Source: Bradyrhizobium hereditatis
GTDB taxonomy: Bacteria > Pseudomonadota > Alphaproteobacteria > Rhizobiales > Xanthobacteraceae
Length of the DNA stretch: 64,000 nucleotides
NCBI RefSeq assembly: GCF_020329435.1
Contig: NZ_JAGKJK010000007.1
Coordinates: 186,001 to 250,000 of the forward strand
Direction: 5' to 3'
This document shows positions 34,921 to 43,774 of this stretch, one piece after another; within the stretch, counting starts at the first letter, position 1, and each line of letters starts with the position of its first letter. The notes under the pieces were generated by a model. The model had not been told where the DNA came from and searched no databases. It saw only the letters and a program-made list of their open reading frames with translations. Position numbers and translations under genes: made by a program.

Positions 34921-35699
34921 CGGTGCATTTCATCGGCGCCGGACCGGGAGCAGCTGATCTGCTCACCTTGCGCGGTCGCGATCTGATCGCCGCCTGTCCG
35001 GTCTGCCTCTATGCCGGCTCTCTCGTGCCCGAGGGCGTTCTTGCCCATTGCCCAAAGGATGCACGGATCGTGAACACCGCGCCGCTGTCGCTCGACGACA
35101 TCATGTCGGAGATCGTCGCCGCGCATCATAAGGGCAAGGACGTCGCACGGCTACATTCCGGGGATCTCTCGATCTGGTCGGCGATGGGCGAGCAACTGCG
35201 CCGCCTGCGCGCGCTTCAAATCTCCTATTCAATCACGCCCGGCGTGCCGGCCTTTTCCGCCGCCGCGGCCGCGATCGAGGCCGAGCTCACGCTGCCGGGT
35301 CTTGTGCAATCGGTCGTCCTGACGCGGATGCCGGGCAGGGCGAGCGCGATGCCGAAAGGCGAGAAGCTCGCCACCTTCGCCGCGACCGGTGCGGTGCTCG
35401 CCATCCATCTCTCGATCCATCTGCTTTCCAGGGTAATTGATGAGCTGACGCCGCACTACGGAGGAGACTGCCCAGTCGCAATAGTCTGGCGCGCAAGCTG
35501 GCCGGATCAGCGCATCATTCGCGCTACGCTCGGTACGCTGGATTCTGCTGTAAGCACTGAGCTCGAGCGCACGGCCGTTATTCTGGTTGGCCGCACACTG
35601 GGTTCGGAAGATTTCGGAGAGAGCCGCCTGTATGCCGTCGACTATGACCGCCGCTATCGGCCGCTCGGGCCGACGCCGCGCTTTCCGGAAGGCTTGTGA
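34917..35699 (+). CDS. cobM: Precorrin-4 C11-methyltransferase CobM
   Basis: 260 aa. FIGAGPGAADLLTLRGRDLI, CLYAGSLVPEGVLAHCP, RLHSGDLSIWSAMGEQ, TPGVPAFSAAAA and LTRMPGRASAMP are CobM/CbiF motifs. Methylates C-11. Both ends overlap neighbouring genes by four bases. Confidence 0.95.
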   Translation: MTVHFIGAGPGAADLLTLRGRDLIAACPVCLYAGSLVPEGVLAHCPKDARIVNTAPLSLDDIMSEIVAAHHKGKDVARLHSGDLSIWSAMGEQLRRLRALQISYSITPGVPAFSAAAAAIEAELTLPGLVQSVVLTRMPGRASAMPKGEKLATFAATGAVLAIHLSIHLLSRVIDELTPHYGGDCPVAIVWRASWPDQRIIRATLGTLDSAVSTELERTAVILVGRTLGSEDFGESRLYAVDYDRRYRPLGPTPRFPEGL

Positions 35700-37009
35700 T
35701 GACGGCGAGCCTCGTCATCTCCGCGCCTGCATCCGGTGTCGGCAAGACGACGCTGACGCTGGCGTTGGCGCGCGCCTATCGCGATCGCGGGCTGAAGGTC
35801 CAGTGCTTCAAGAGCGGGCCCGATTATATCGATACCGCCTTTCATGCGGCCGCCGCGGGGCGCACCTCCGTCAACATCGACAGCTGGGCCATGCACCGCG
35901 ATGAGATCGAGGCGCTCGTTTCGCGCGGTGCGAATGCGGATCTCGTCCTGGCCGAAGGTTCGATGGGCCTCTTCGACGGCGTTGCCGCAGGGGGCCTCTC
36001 GGGGACCGGCGCTACCTCCGATATCGCCGAGATGATGGGCTGGCCGGTCCTGCTTGTGATCGATCCCTCCGGACAGGCGCAAACCGCCGCGGCGGTGGCT
36101 GCGGGACTGCGCGATTTCCGCGCAGGCGTGCGTCTTGCCGGCGTCGTTCTCAACCGCGTCGCCAGCACCCGGCACGAGGACCTGGTGCGCCGTGCCATGG
36201 CAGGCGCTGGCATTGCCGTGTTCGGGGCGTTGCCCCGCCACGCCGCGATCAGCTTGCCGAAGCGGCATCTTGGCCTGGTGCAGGCTGAGGAGCAGGGCGA
36301 GGTCGACGGCCTGATCGCGGAAGCCGCCTGCTTCGTCGCCGAGCATGTCGATCTCGATGCAGTGTTGCAATCGGCGGCATGCGCCTGGACGGCGCCATGC
36401 GCCGCACGCCCGAGCGTCAAACCACCCGGCCAGCGCATCGCTCTGGCGCGCGACGGCGCATTCTCGTTCGTCTATCCGCACATGCTGGAGGCCTGGCGTG
36501 CCGCCGGTGCCGAGATCGCGACCTTCTCGCCGCTCGCCGACGAGGGTCCTGATGATAGTGCCGACGTCTGCTGGCTGCCCGGCGGCTATCCGGAATTGCA
36601 CGCCGGCCAACTCGCGGCAAATCGCCAATTCCGCCGTGCGCTAAAATCCTTTGCCGAGATACGGCCGGTGCATGGCGAATGCGGGGGCTACATGGTGCTG
36701 GGCACCGCCTTGACCGACGGTGGCGGCACACGCCACGAGATGACTGGACTGCTCGGCCTGCATACGAGTTTTGCCCAACGTCGCATGCATCTGGGCTATC
36801 GGCTTGCGGAACTCGCTCTGCCGATGCCCGGATATCAGGCCAGAGCGCTCCTGCGCGGCCATGAATTCCATTACTCCACGATTGTCTCGCAGCCCGATAC
36901 ACCTCTGGCTATCGTGCGCGACGCGACTGGCGTGGTCGTTGCGGAGACGGGCTCGCGGCGCGGTTACGCCACCGGCACGTTCTTCCACCTCATTGCGGAG
37001 GACAGGTGA
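35696..37009 (+). CDS. cobB: Hydrogenobyrinic acid a,c-diamide synthase CobB
   Basis: 437 aa. N-terminal ATPase P-loop APASGVGKTT; GLFDGVAAG; C-terminal glutamine amidotransferase with HGECGGYMVLG and HEFHYSTIV. Amidates side chains a and c before cobalt insertion. Between cobM and cobA with four-base overlaps. Confidence 0.96.
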   Translation: MMTASLVISAPASGVGKTTLTLALARAYRDRGLKVQCFKSGPDYIDTAFHAAAAGRTSVNIDSWAMHRDEIEALVSRGANADLVLAEGSMGLFDGVAAGGLSGTGATSDIAEMMGWPVLLVIDPSGQAQTAAAVAAGLRDFRAGVRLAGVVLNRVASTRHEDLVRRAMAGAGIAVFGALPRHAAISLPKRHLGLVQAEEQGEVDGLIAEAACFVAEHVDLDAVLQSAACAWTAPCAARPSVKPPGQRIALARDGAFSFVYPHMLEAWRAAGAEIATFSPLADEGPDDSADVCWLPGGYPELHAGQLAANRQFRRALKSFAEIRPVHGECGGYMVLGTALTDGGGTRHEMTGLLGLHTSFAQRRMHLGYRLAELALPMPGYQARALLRGHEFHYSTIVSQPDTPLAIVRDATGVVVAETGSRRGYATGTFFHLIAEDR

Positions 37010-37734
37010 GCGGCTTTGTTTCCTTTGTCTCGGCCGGCCCAGGCGATCCCGAGCTCCTGACGCTCAAGGCGGCTGCGCGTCTGCGCGCTGCTGATGTCGT
37101 GCTGGATGACGACCTTGCCTCGGGCGCGATCCTCGATTACGCCCGAGCCGGGGCCAATCTGGTAGCGGTTGGCAAGCGTGTGGGTCGGCCCTCAGCCAAA
37201 CAGGAGCACCTCAACCGGCTGCTCATCGACTACGCCGCCGCAAACGCCCGCGTTGTACGTTTGAAATCGGGAGACGCCGGCATCTTCGGCCGGCTTGAAG
37301 AAGAGATCGAGGCGCTGCGCGCGGCGGGCATCGACTACGAGATCATTCCAGGCGTCACCTCAGCCTGCGTTGCGGCAGCGCGCGCCAGCATTCCACTCAC
37401 CCGCCGCCGCACCTCGCGCCGCGTCCAGTTCGTGACCGGCGCAGATGTCACCGGGCGGTTGCCCGCGAATCTCAATTGGGCGGCACTGGCCGATCCGGAA
37501 TCGACGACCGCGGTCTATATGGGAAAGCGCACATTCCCGGCGCTCGCGGCAAAGCTGATAGAGCACGGCATGGCTCCCGACACGCCGGCGCTATTTGCGG
37601 AGTCTCTGGGCCGCGCCGAGGAGCAGATTGTCCGCACCACGATTGCACAGCTCGCAGAGCAGCTCGCGCAAGCGACCGCCGCAACGACGGCGGCGGTCAT
37701 TCTTTTCGGCGCGCTGGCGGGAGAGACTCTATGA
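37006..37734 (+). CDS. cobA: Uroporphyrinogen-III C-methyltransferase CobA (SUMT)
   Basis: 242 aa. FVSAGPGDPELLTLKAAARL, DVVLDDDLAS, VGKRVGRPSAKQEHLN, RLKSGDAGIFGRLEEEIEALR and VTSACVAAARASIPLTRR define SUMT. It commits uroporphyrinogen III to corrins by methylating C-2 and C-7. No CysG fusion. GTG start overlaps the cobB stop; last gene before the second riboswitch. Confidence 0.95.
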   Translation: MSGFVSFVSAGPGDPELLTLKAAARLRAADVVLDDDLASGAILDYARAGANLVAVGKRVGRPSAKQEHLNRLLIDYAAANARVVRLKSGDAGIFGRLEEEIEALRAAGIDYEIIPGVTSACVAAARASIPLTRRRTSRRVQFVTGADVTGRLPANLNWAALADPESTTAVYMGKRTFPALAAKLIEHGMAPDTPALFAESLGRAEEQIVRTTIAQLAEQLAQATAATTAAVILFGALAGETL

Positions 37735-37796
37735 TGATGCCGTCGCCCGATCTCGCCAGCCCCTTGACGTCTCCTCGGAAGGAGCACACAGAGCAG

Positions 37797-37988
37797 GCAT
37801 GGTGCTCGAAGCGGCGGAAAGCGCCGGAGCATAATCGGGAACGGGCAAGGGCGGACGTGAATGCGGCGCCCAAAGCTCCGGCCGCGCCCGCGCCTGTAAG
37901 CGGTGAGGGGCTTCGATCCGCCACTGGGCCGTCAAGCTTGGGAAGCCGGGACCCGTTTCGAACCGCGAGCGAGGAGACCGGCCCTGCA
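37797..37988 (+). promoter_or_regulatory. Cobalamin riboswitch (cbiM-like gene)
   Basis: Second B12 element, more diverged: GGTGCTCGAAG ... GGAGCA, GGGAACGGGC, CGGCCGCGCCCGCGCCTGTAAGCGG in pieces, GCCACTGGGCC, GGGAAGCCGGG, and AGCGAGGAGACCGGCC. A TTGACG (37764-37769) upstream may be the -35. It ends about 50 bases before the transporter-like gene, predicting B12-repressed expression. Confidence 0.88.
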
Positions 37989-38037
37989 ATTTTTAACACC
38001 AGCGCCGTCGGGTGTGACGGCAGAAGGGACGTAAGTC

Positions 38038-38715
38038 GTGCATATCGAACCAGGTATCGTTACGGGCGCCAAGCTCGTGCTGAGTTACGCGACGGGTGCC
38101 GTTGCCGGCGGCTGCGCTCTCAAGCTCACGGTCGAAACCGTGCGCGAGCAGGGGGTTGTTTCATTCGCGGTGCGCACCATCGCAACAACGATCCTGGTTT
38201 TCTCATTCTTCGAACTCCTGCCGCATTTCCGGATGGGGGTCTCGGAGGTGCATTTCATTCTCGGCTCGACGCTGTTTCTCCTGTTCGGCGCAGCGCCAGT
38301 CGCGTTCGGGCTGGCGCTTGGTCTTCTGCTGCAGGGGCTGTTCTTCGTGCCGACCGACCTGCCGCAATATGGTATGAACGTGACTACGCTGCTGGTGCCT
38401 TTGTTTGCGATCCAGGCGCTGGCCGGGCGGATCATTCCTCGCAACACCGCCTATGTTGACCTGCAGTATCGGCAGGCACTTGCGCTTTCGACCGCCTATC
38501 AATCCGGCATCGTAACGTGGGTCGCCTTCTGGGCGCTGTATGGTGCGGGCTTTGCGGCCGAGAACCTCGCCTCCATCGCGTCTTTCGCCGCTTCCTATGC
38601 GCTCGTGGTAGTCTTTGAGCCGCTGGCCGATCTAGCCGTGCTGGCACTGGCGAAATCACTGAGAGCTGTGACGGCCGATGGTCTTGTTACTTATCGGCTT
38701 CACAACGCCGCCTGA
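38038..38715 (+). CDS. CbiM-family energy-coupling factor transporter permease
   Basis: 225 aa, about six membrane helices. HIEPGIVTGAKLVLSYATGA at the N-terminus (the H near position 2 is the CbiM/NikM metal site), GVSEVHFILGSTLFLLFGAAPVAFGLALGLLLQG and LPQYGMNVTTLLVPL are conserved in the substrate-binding component of cobalt/nickel ECF transporters. No CbiN, CbiQ or CbiO partner is nearby, so transport alone is uncertain. GTG start, AGAAGGGACG upstream. Riboswitch control favours cobalt. Confidence 0.88.
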   Translation: MHIEPGIVTGAKLVLSYATGAVAGGCALKLTVETVREQGVVSFAVRTIATTILVFSFFELLPHFRMGVSEVHFILGSTLFLLFGAAPVAFGLALGLLLQGLFFVPTDLPQYGMNVTTLLVPLFAIQALAGRIIPRNTAYVDLQYRQALALSTAYQSGIVTWVAFWALYGAGFAAENLASIASFAASYALVVVFEPLADLAVLALAKSLRAVTADGLVTYRLHNAA

Positions 38716-38765
38716 GATGGCGTAAGGGCGGTCGCAATTCGCGGCCGCCCCCGTTTCATAACGCG

Positions 38766-39515
38766 ATGCTGACACTCTCCCTGATAGGCATTGGCTGCGG
38801 CGATCCCGAGCAGCTCACGCTTGCTGCGATCCGCGCAATCAATGCGGCTGACTTGGTGCTGATTCCGCGCAAAGGTGCCGCGAAGTCCGATCTCGCCGAC
38901 CTGCGCCGGCTGATTTGCGCGCAAGCCCTGACGAACAGCCGTACGCGCGTTGCCGAGTTCGACCTGCCCATTCGCGACACGGCGCAGGAGGGCTACCGCA
39001 AGGCAGTGGACGAATGGCACGACGCCGTCGCAGTGACCTGGTCCCGAGCGATTGCGGCGCATCTCGGTGATGACGGACGCGTTGCCCTGCTGATTTGGGG
39101 CGATCCTTCGCTATACGATTCGAGCTTGCGGATCGCACGAAAGCTTGATCCGTTGCCAAGAATCGAGGTCGTGCCAGGCGTCACGTCAATCCAGGCGCTT
39201 TGCGCCGCATATTCACTGCCGCTGAACGACATCGGGGAGCCTTTTCTCGTCACCACCGGTCGGCGGCTGCGCGAAGGCGGTTGGCCGTTCGGCATCGACA
39301 CCGTGGTCGTCATGCTCGATGGTGGTGCCGCGTTCCAGTGGCTCGATCCGACCGGACTACATATCTGGTGGGGCGCCTATCTCGGGATGCCCGAGCAGAT
39401 CACAATGTCAGGTCCGCTCGCAGAAGTGGGGCCAGGCATCGTCGCCGCACGACAGGAAGCACGCGCCAGGCACGGCTGGATCATGGATAGCTACATCCTC
39501 AAGCGCGTGTCGTAG
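38766..39515 (+). CDS. cobF: Precorrin-6A synthase (deacetylating) CobF
   Basis: 249 aa methyltransferase of the aerobic pathway. LIGIGCGDPEQLTLAAIRAIN, DLVLIPRKGAAKSDLADLRR, LLIWGDPSLYDSSLRIA, VPGVTSIQALCAA and IWWGAYLGMPEQ are CobF motifs. Methylates C-1 and releases acetate. Stands alone between cbiM and cobT. Confidence 0.95.
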   Translation: MLTLSLIGIGCGDPEQLTLAAIRAINAADLVLIPRKGAAKSDLADLRRLICAQALTNSRTRVAEFDLPIRDTAQEGYRKAVDEWHDAVAVTWSRAIAAHLGDDGRVALLIWGDPSLYDSSLRIARKLDPLPRIEVVPGVTSIQALCAAYSLPLNDIGEPFLVTTGRRLREGGWPFGIDTVVVMLDGGAAFQWLDPTGLHIWWGAYLGMPEQITMSGPLAEVGPGIVAARQEARARHGWIMDSYILKRVS

Positions 39516-39567
39516 CACTCGTGGGAAGGCAGCTGGCATCTTGAACAATCACCAAGGGCAGGACGAC

Positions 39568-40623
39568 ATGCTACCCGAGTGGGTCTACCAGGAGTGTCCG
39601 GGCGTTTCGACCGTCCATCGCGATGCCGCCCTGGCCCGTCAGGCCGAGCTCACCAAGCCGACCGGTGCGCTGGGTCGCCTCGAGCACCTCGCGATCGACC
39701 TGGCCGGTCTGCAACAAGCCGACCGGCCTCGTGCCGAGCGCGTGCCGATCATCGTCTTTGCAGGGGATCACGGCATCGTCGCGCAGGGAGTATCGGCCTA
39801 TCCTCAGGAAGTTACGATCGCGATGATGTCGAATTTCGCGGCAGGCGGTGCAGCAATTTCGGTTCTCGCGCGCGAACTGGGCTTAAGTCTGGAGATCGTC
39901 GATGCCGGGACGCTCGCCGAACTGCCCATCCCGGGAGTCGCGACGGACAAGCCGCGCCGGGGCAGCCGGGATTTCAGCAAGGAAGCGGCGCTCGAGTTCG
40001 GGGAGGTCGCGTTCGCCTTCGACTGCGGCAAGCGCGCCATCGCACGCGCGGCCTCAACAGAGCCAGATCTTCTGATCCTTGGCGACATGGGGATCGGCAA
40101 CACCACGACTTCTGCCGCAGTCGCCGCCGCCCTGCTTGGCATGGGCGCCGAGCAGGTGGCCGGCAATGGCACCGGAATCGATGCAGACAGCCGTGCGCGC
40201 AAGGCGCACCTGATTGATGCAGCGCTGGCTCGTCATGACCTTACAAGACCAGGAACTTCTGCCGAGCGGATCCTGTGCGCGGTCGGCGGTCTCGAAACTT
40301 CTGCGATTACGGGCGCGATCATCGCCGCCGCACAGCGTCGCCTCCCGCTCCTGATCGACGGTTTCATCGTGTCCGTCGCGGCGTTGACGGCGGTGCATCT
40401 TAATCCGTCGTGTCGGCCCTTTCTCTTATCCTCGCATCAATCGGCCGAGCAGGGGCACCGCCTAGTTCTTGAGGCGCTCAATGTGCAGCCGTTATTCAAT
40501 CTGGACCTCAGGTTAGGGGAGGGATCGGGCGCCGCGCTTGCATTGCCGATCCTGCGGCTTGCATGCGCTCTGCACAACGGCATGGCGACCTTCGCGCAAG
40601 CCAGCGTTCCGAATCGCTCATAA
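39568..40623 (+). CDS. cobT: Nicotinate-nucleotide-dimethylbenzimidazole phosphoribosyltransferase
   Basis: 351 aa (CobT, called CobU in the aerobic nomenclature). LTKPTGALGRLEHLAIDLAG, FAGDHGIVAQGVSAYPQEVT, LGDMGIGNTTTSAA, GTGIDADSRARK and SSHQSAEQGHRLVLEAL are signatures. Makes alpha-ribazole phosphate from the DMB produced by BluB. ATG chosen after AGGACG; a TTG 27 bases upstream is possible. Stop overlaps the convergent phosphatase by six bases. Confidence 0.95.
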   Translation: MLPEWVYQECPGVSTVHRDAALARQAELTKPTGALGRLEHLAIDLAGLQQADRPRAERVPIIVFAGDHGIVAQGVSAYPQEVTIAMMSNFAAGGAAISVLARELGLSLEIVDAGTLAELPIPGVATDKPRRGSRDFSKEAALEFGEVAFAFDCGKRAIARAASTEPDLLILGDMGIGNTTTSAAVAAALLGMGAEQVAGNGTGIDADSRARKAHLIDAALARHDLTRPGTSAERILCAVGGLETSAITGAIIAAAQRRLPLLIDGFIVSVAALTAVHLNPSCRPFLLSSHQSAEQGHRLVLEALNVQPLFNLDLRLGEGSGAALALPILRLACALHNGMATFAQASVPNRS

Positions 40624-41193
40624 CGCGACATTCTGATTGACCGACACAATCCGCCAATCGTTCCGTAGCCGATCAATTCGGGTGATCGACAGCGGATCGA
40701 TTACGAAGCGCAGTGCTGCTCGCGGTGTGATGTCGAGGGCTACGCAGAGCGCGGCGCGAATAGTGCCGGAATGGACGACGAGCGTTGCTGGACCAGCAGC
40801 TATTTTACGAAGTCCATCCCGAACCCTCGCTACCTGATCTTCGAAGCTCTCGCCGCCGGGTGGGTTTGAACGAGCGGGATCCTTCCAGAACTCGGCGTAT
40901 CCTTCTTCTCCGAGAGCGGCGAGATCGTCGTGACGTCGACCAGTCCAATCCCCGAAGTCCTGCTCCCGGAACTCAGGCACCAGGATTGGATCAAGCTCGA
41001 ATGCGTGTGCGGTATCGACAGTCCGTCGAGACGGACTCGCATAGCTTGCGGCGTCCCGCGGCAAGCGCCTTCGGACGGCTTCCAAATGCGCCCGATCGCT
41101 GAGATCGGCCGATGCGCCCGAAGGAGAAATCGTTCCTTCGATAGAATCGACGACCGCATGCCGTACCAACCAAAGAAAGGCTTCCCCTTCCAT
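40618..41193 (-). CDS. Histidine phosphatase family protein (possible alpha-ribazole phosphatase)
   Basis: 191 aa from the ATG reading MEGEAFLWLVRHAVV. The catalytic RH is in LVRHAVVDS; SPSRRTVDTAH, EFREQDFGDWTG, NPPGGESFEDQVARVRDGL and VVHSGTIRAAL follow the CobC/phosphoglycerate mutase pattern. Position convergent with cobT suggests removal of the phosphate from alpha-ribazole-P, by context only. A longer frame (to 41238) adds MLKMLVALISIGDIG and is less likely. Confidence 0.85.
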   Translation of the reverse strand: MEGEAFLWLVRHAVVDSIEGTISPSGASADLSDRAHLEAVRRRLPRDAASYASPSRRTVDTAHAFELDPILVPEFREQDFGDWTGRRHDDLAALGEEGYAEFWKDPARSNPPGGESFEDQVARVRDGLRKIAAGPATLVVHSGTIRAALCVALDITPRAALRFVIDPLSITRIDRLRNDWRIVSVNQNVAL

Positions 41194-41239
41194 CCCTATA
41201 TCTCCGATGCTTATCAATGCGACAAGCATTTTTAACATT

Positions 41240-41507
41240 CGCCCGCGGAGGCTTTACCGCGAAGGACTGATATCACGGCCAGAGAAAAATGCGTATCTCA
41301 ACACCCCCGGCGCCGACCTGGAACGAAGGCGCGTTGCCTCGCGTCAGACCACTTTCTCATGACCGCGCTCGTCCCTTCTCGTTAATGCGACGGCGATGGG
41401 CGCTCGCGCCGAAGTGTAGCAACTCGTTGCGAGTGTGGCGGTCGTCTAACCAACCTGCGCAAGCAATTTCCGAAAGAATTGCGGGGTGTCGCCACAGCGG
41501 CGACCTA
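41240..41507. other. Gap right of the phosphatase gene
   Basis: About 270 bases with no gene, ribosome site or hairpin that I can support. Confidence 0.5.
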
Positions 41508-41540
41508 GAAAAAAAGGCCGCTTGTAATGAACAAGCGGCC
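41508..41540 (-). terminator. Rho-independent terminator of the candidate sRNA
   Basis: Stem GGCCGCTTGT / ACAAGCGGCC with a five-base loop (41516-41540), followed on the minus strand by eight T residues (41508-41515). Very strong intrinsic terminator. Confidence 0.88.
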
Positions 41541-41595
41541 CAAGTCTAGGGAGGAAACGCCCAAGGAGGGCTGCGATAGCGCATCGCGCTACCGT
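41508..41595 (-). ncRNA. Candidate small RNA with anti-Shine-Dalgarno motif
   Basis: On the minus strand a promoter-like pair TTGCGT (41625-41630) and CATATA (41602-41607), 17 bases apart, predicts a start near 41595. About 90 nt later a perfect 10-bp terminator stem follows. Between them the RNA would carry two exposed pyrimidine runs, GCCCTCCTTGGGC and TTTCCTCCCTAGACTTGG, complementary to ribosome binding sites. This layout resembles the CCUCC-bearing sRNA families of Rhizobiales. No ORF is required to explain it. Confidence 0.62.
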
Positions 41596-41601
41596 GGTGC
41601 A

Positions 41602-41630
41602 TATATGCGTTCGCAGTGCACAAAACGCAA
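41602..41630 (-). promoter_or_regulatory. Candidate promoter of the sRNA
   Basis: TTGCGT, 17-base spacer, CATATA on the minus strand, seven bases before the predicted RNA start. Confidence 0.5.
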
Positions 41631-41639
41631 GAGTTGACT

Positions 41640-43774
41640 TCCGGATCGGCATCAAAGCGCATAATTTCCCGAGGCGCGCTCACGCCTTCGGGTGAAGCCG
41701 TTTGCAGTCACATGCTATTAACGTCAACTTTCTCCTTATCCACTCGGCAACGATATCCCTGTTGATGCTGCCTTGAAATTATGGCGCGTGGCGAAACTGA
41801 GGCGCCAGCGGCTCTGACTTGAAATGCGAAAGGAGACGACGGTTCCTGCACAAAAAGCGAGCGACGAGCAGATCCGTAAGCCGAAAGTTCTCACAAATTC
41901 GTGCGAAGACCCTCAAGTGACACTTGAATCGCACGTAGCGTCAAGTTGTATGCTTCAGAGCAGTGTTTCCGACTTTGCGAATGATGTCGTCACAGTGCGT
42001 TTGAAAAGACGCAAGGAAGAAGTCCGGAAGCTGAGATGTCCCGATGGCGCGCCACTTCTCATGCTTCCAACGTTCTCGCTTCCGCATATGTTCCGCCGTG
42101 CTCGCAGGGCATTCTCGTAGCGACGTGAGCGTCATTGGCCGTGCGCATATAGCAACCACCGTGCCGGAGGCGTCCTTAACGTGTAAGCTGCCGAGTTAGC
42201 CTCAAAACAATTGCGGACTAACGAATATCTTTGCCTGGCTCTGAGAACGTGTTCAGGTGTTACTCAGAGCATCAATCGAGACGCATCTTCAGTGGAGCCG
42301 GCATTAGTCGACGGCCACGCAAGTTGCATCCCGCTGGCCCGGCGTGGACAAGCGCCCCCAGTCTGCATCGGTGCTCACTAACCAAGGACGGACCCTCGTG
42401 TAGGCTTTCGGCCGCTCCATCGGTATAATTGAGTCCACCTCAACCGCGCTTTCACTGCGCGATCGGTCGGAACAGCCGAATTCAGCTCTCGAATGCTTCT
42501 GAAAGGTGGTCAACAGGATCGAACGTTATCGCAGTCAAAATCATCTGGAAGATGCAGGCGAAGTCGTTGGCAGTTTGGGCGCAGATTGGCATACACACTC
42601 GACGTCATTTCCGTCGTGGATCAGGATCAGTCAGTAGGTGAAGTATTGCCGAATATCCGTTTCCGTGGGGTTTATCGGAGAAGCATGGTCTTTGACGACC
42701 GTCATAAGATTACGTGAAAGGAAAAACTGAGGCCGTTGTCGACATTGTTGATGCGAACGTTGGGCTGAATTCCTTCGATCTTGTTTCGAGAAAAGAAAGC
42801 GAGCTAGATTTCGTTTGGAACGGATATCGGCCTTCCCTTGGCTAAAGCTAACGGCGACGCCTCGCCGCGAATGAACCGTCGGCACCATCCCTCTGCCGAC
42901 GGAAGCTGGTGCGATGTGTAGCAGCGTCGCTCCTCCGAGGCTGGCTTCCCGCTCGGCCGACGAAAGGGACCTGGCTTCTTTACTGTGGCGAGTATAAGCG
43001 CTCGCTTAGAGATCTTGCATTTGATCTCACACCCCTGAAGTCAGGTGGTAATACTATTCCAAAGACCATTCGCCAACTGCCGCGGAGCTCCGGAAAGTTG
43101 GAAAATGCTGCCAGAGCCCGGCAACGCCCCAAAACCCTGGCACCGCCGTACTACGGGGCTTCTTTGCGGATCGATTACGAAGCGCACCGCCGCTCTCCCA
43201 GGCCTACCTCCCGCTCGGCCTCCGGAACAGCGCAACTAAGCTCGTCGAGAGAGGACATCATCGTTTGATGCTCCTCGTGTCGTGTTCAACGTGTCCGGTT
43301 GAAGACACGTATGTGCGGAAACCCACACCACGGCGCAAACATGCCTCGCCGCGGCGCGAAGTACATGGTTTTCGCTCTTCGAGGAAGACTCGCACGACGT
43401 GCTTGGTGGCACGTAGTTTGCTGGAAGGGATCCGCACGACTATGCCGCTCTCCCAGTCGTAGGCGCACGAGCGAAATGAAACCTACTCGATTGATCCAAA
43501 TCAACGCCGGAGACGCCGCACTGAGTGCCGTCGTGTTTCGCAACGCACGAAGACGCATTGGCCGCGACATCTGCCTGTCCTCGACAAACTGTACTCATCC
43601 CGCGCGCCGCGCCGGCGCTTGGCGAGGTGCGATCTGACCTGCGTCGAGCGACGGGAGACAAATGCAGTTCGCTGATCGAAATGCGCTTCTCAGTAAGAGG
43701 CAAAGAGATGTGACGCCGGCCGCAGCTGCCATCGCGGCTTGCCTACACACGAACATTAATGGGAGTCCGAAGGC
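41640..43774. other. Long mostly non-coding stretch left of the radical SAM cassette
   Basis: About 2.1 kb. Contains repeat copy 2 and, at 43168-43200, a short minus-strand echo of the phosphatase gene (GRAAVRFVIDP versus PRAALRFVIDP at 40690-40722). An open frame of 98 codons (41824..42120) and one of 112 codons (43299..43637) lack ribosome sites and motifs, and I do not call them. No promoter for the cassette was recognised. Confidence 0.5.
42570..43045 (+). repeat. Diverged ~470 bp direct repeat, copy 2
   Basis: Same orientation as 17085-17560. The receiver fossil is further decayed (ISVVDQDQSVGEVLPNI). The hairpin CCGTCGGCA-N9-TGCCGACGG is unchanged at 42876-42902 and the flanking 60 bases are nearly identical, while the terminator of copy 1 is degraded here. 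No nod box precedes it. Confidence 0.75.

Noticed and set aside
41824..42120. 98-codon ORF starting MRKETTVPAQKAS
   Set aside because: Weak ribosome site and no recognisable family; cannot be supported as a gene.
43299..43637. 112-codon ORF starting MKTRMCGN
   Set aside because: No ribosome site, arginine-rich out-of-frame composition and no motif.
43640..43774. Sigma-54 promoter for the radical SAM cassette
   Set aside because: No GG-N10-GC pair with the right flanks; ctgccatcgcggcttgcc lacks the GG of the -24 element.
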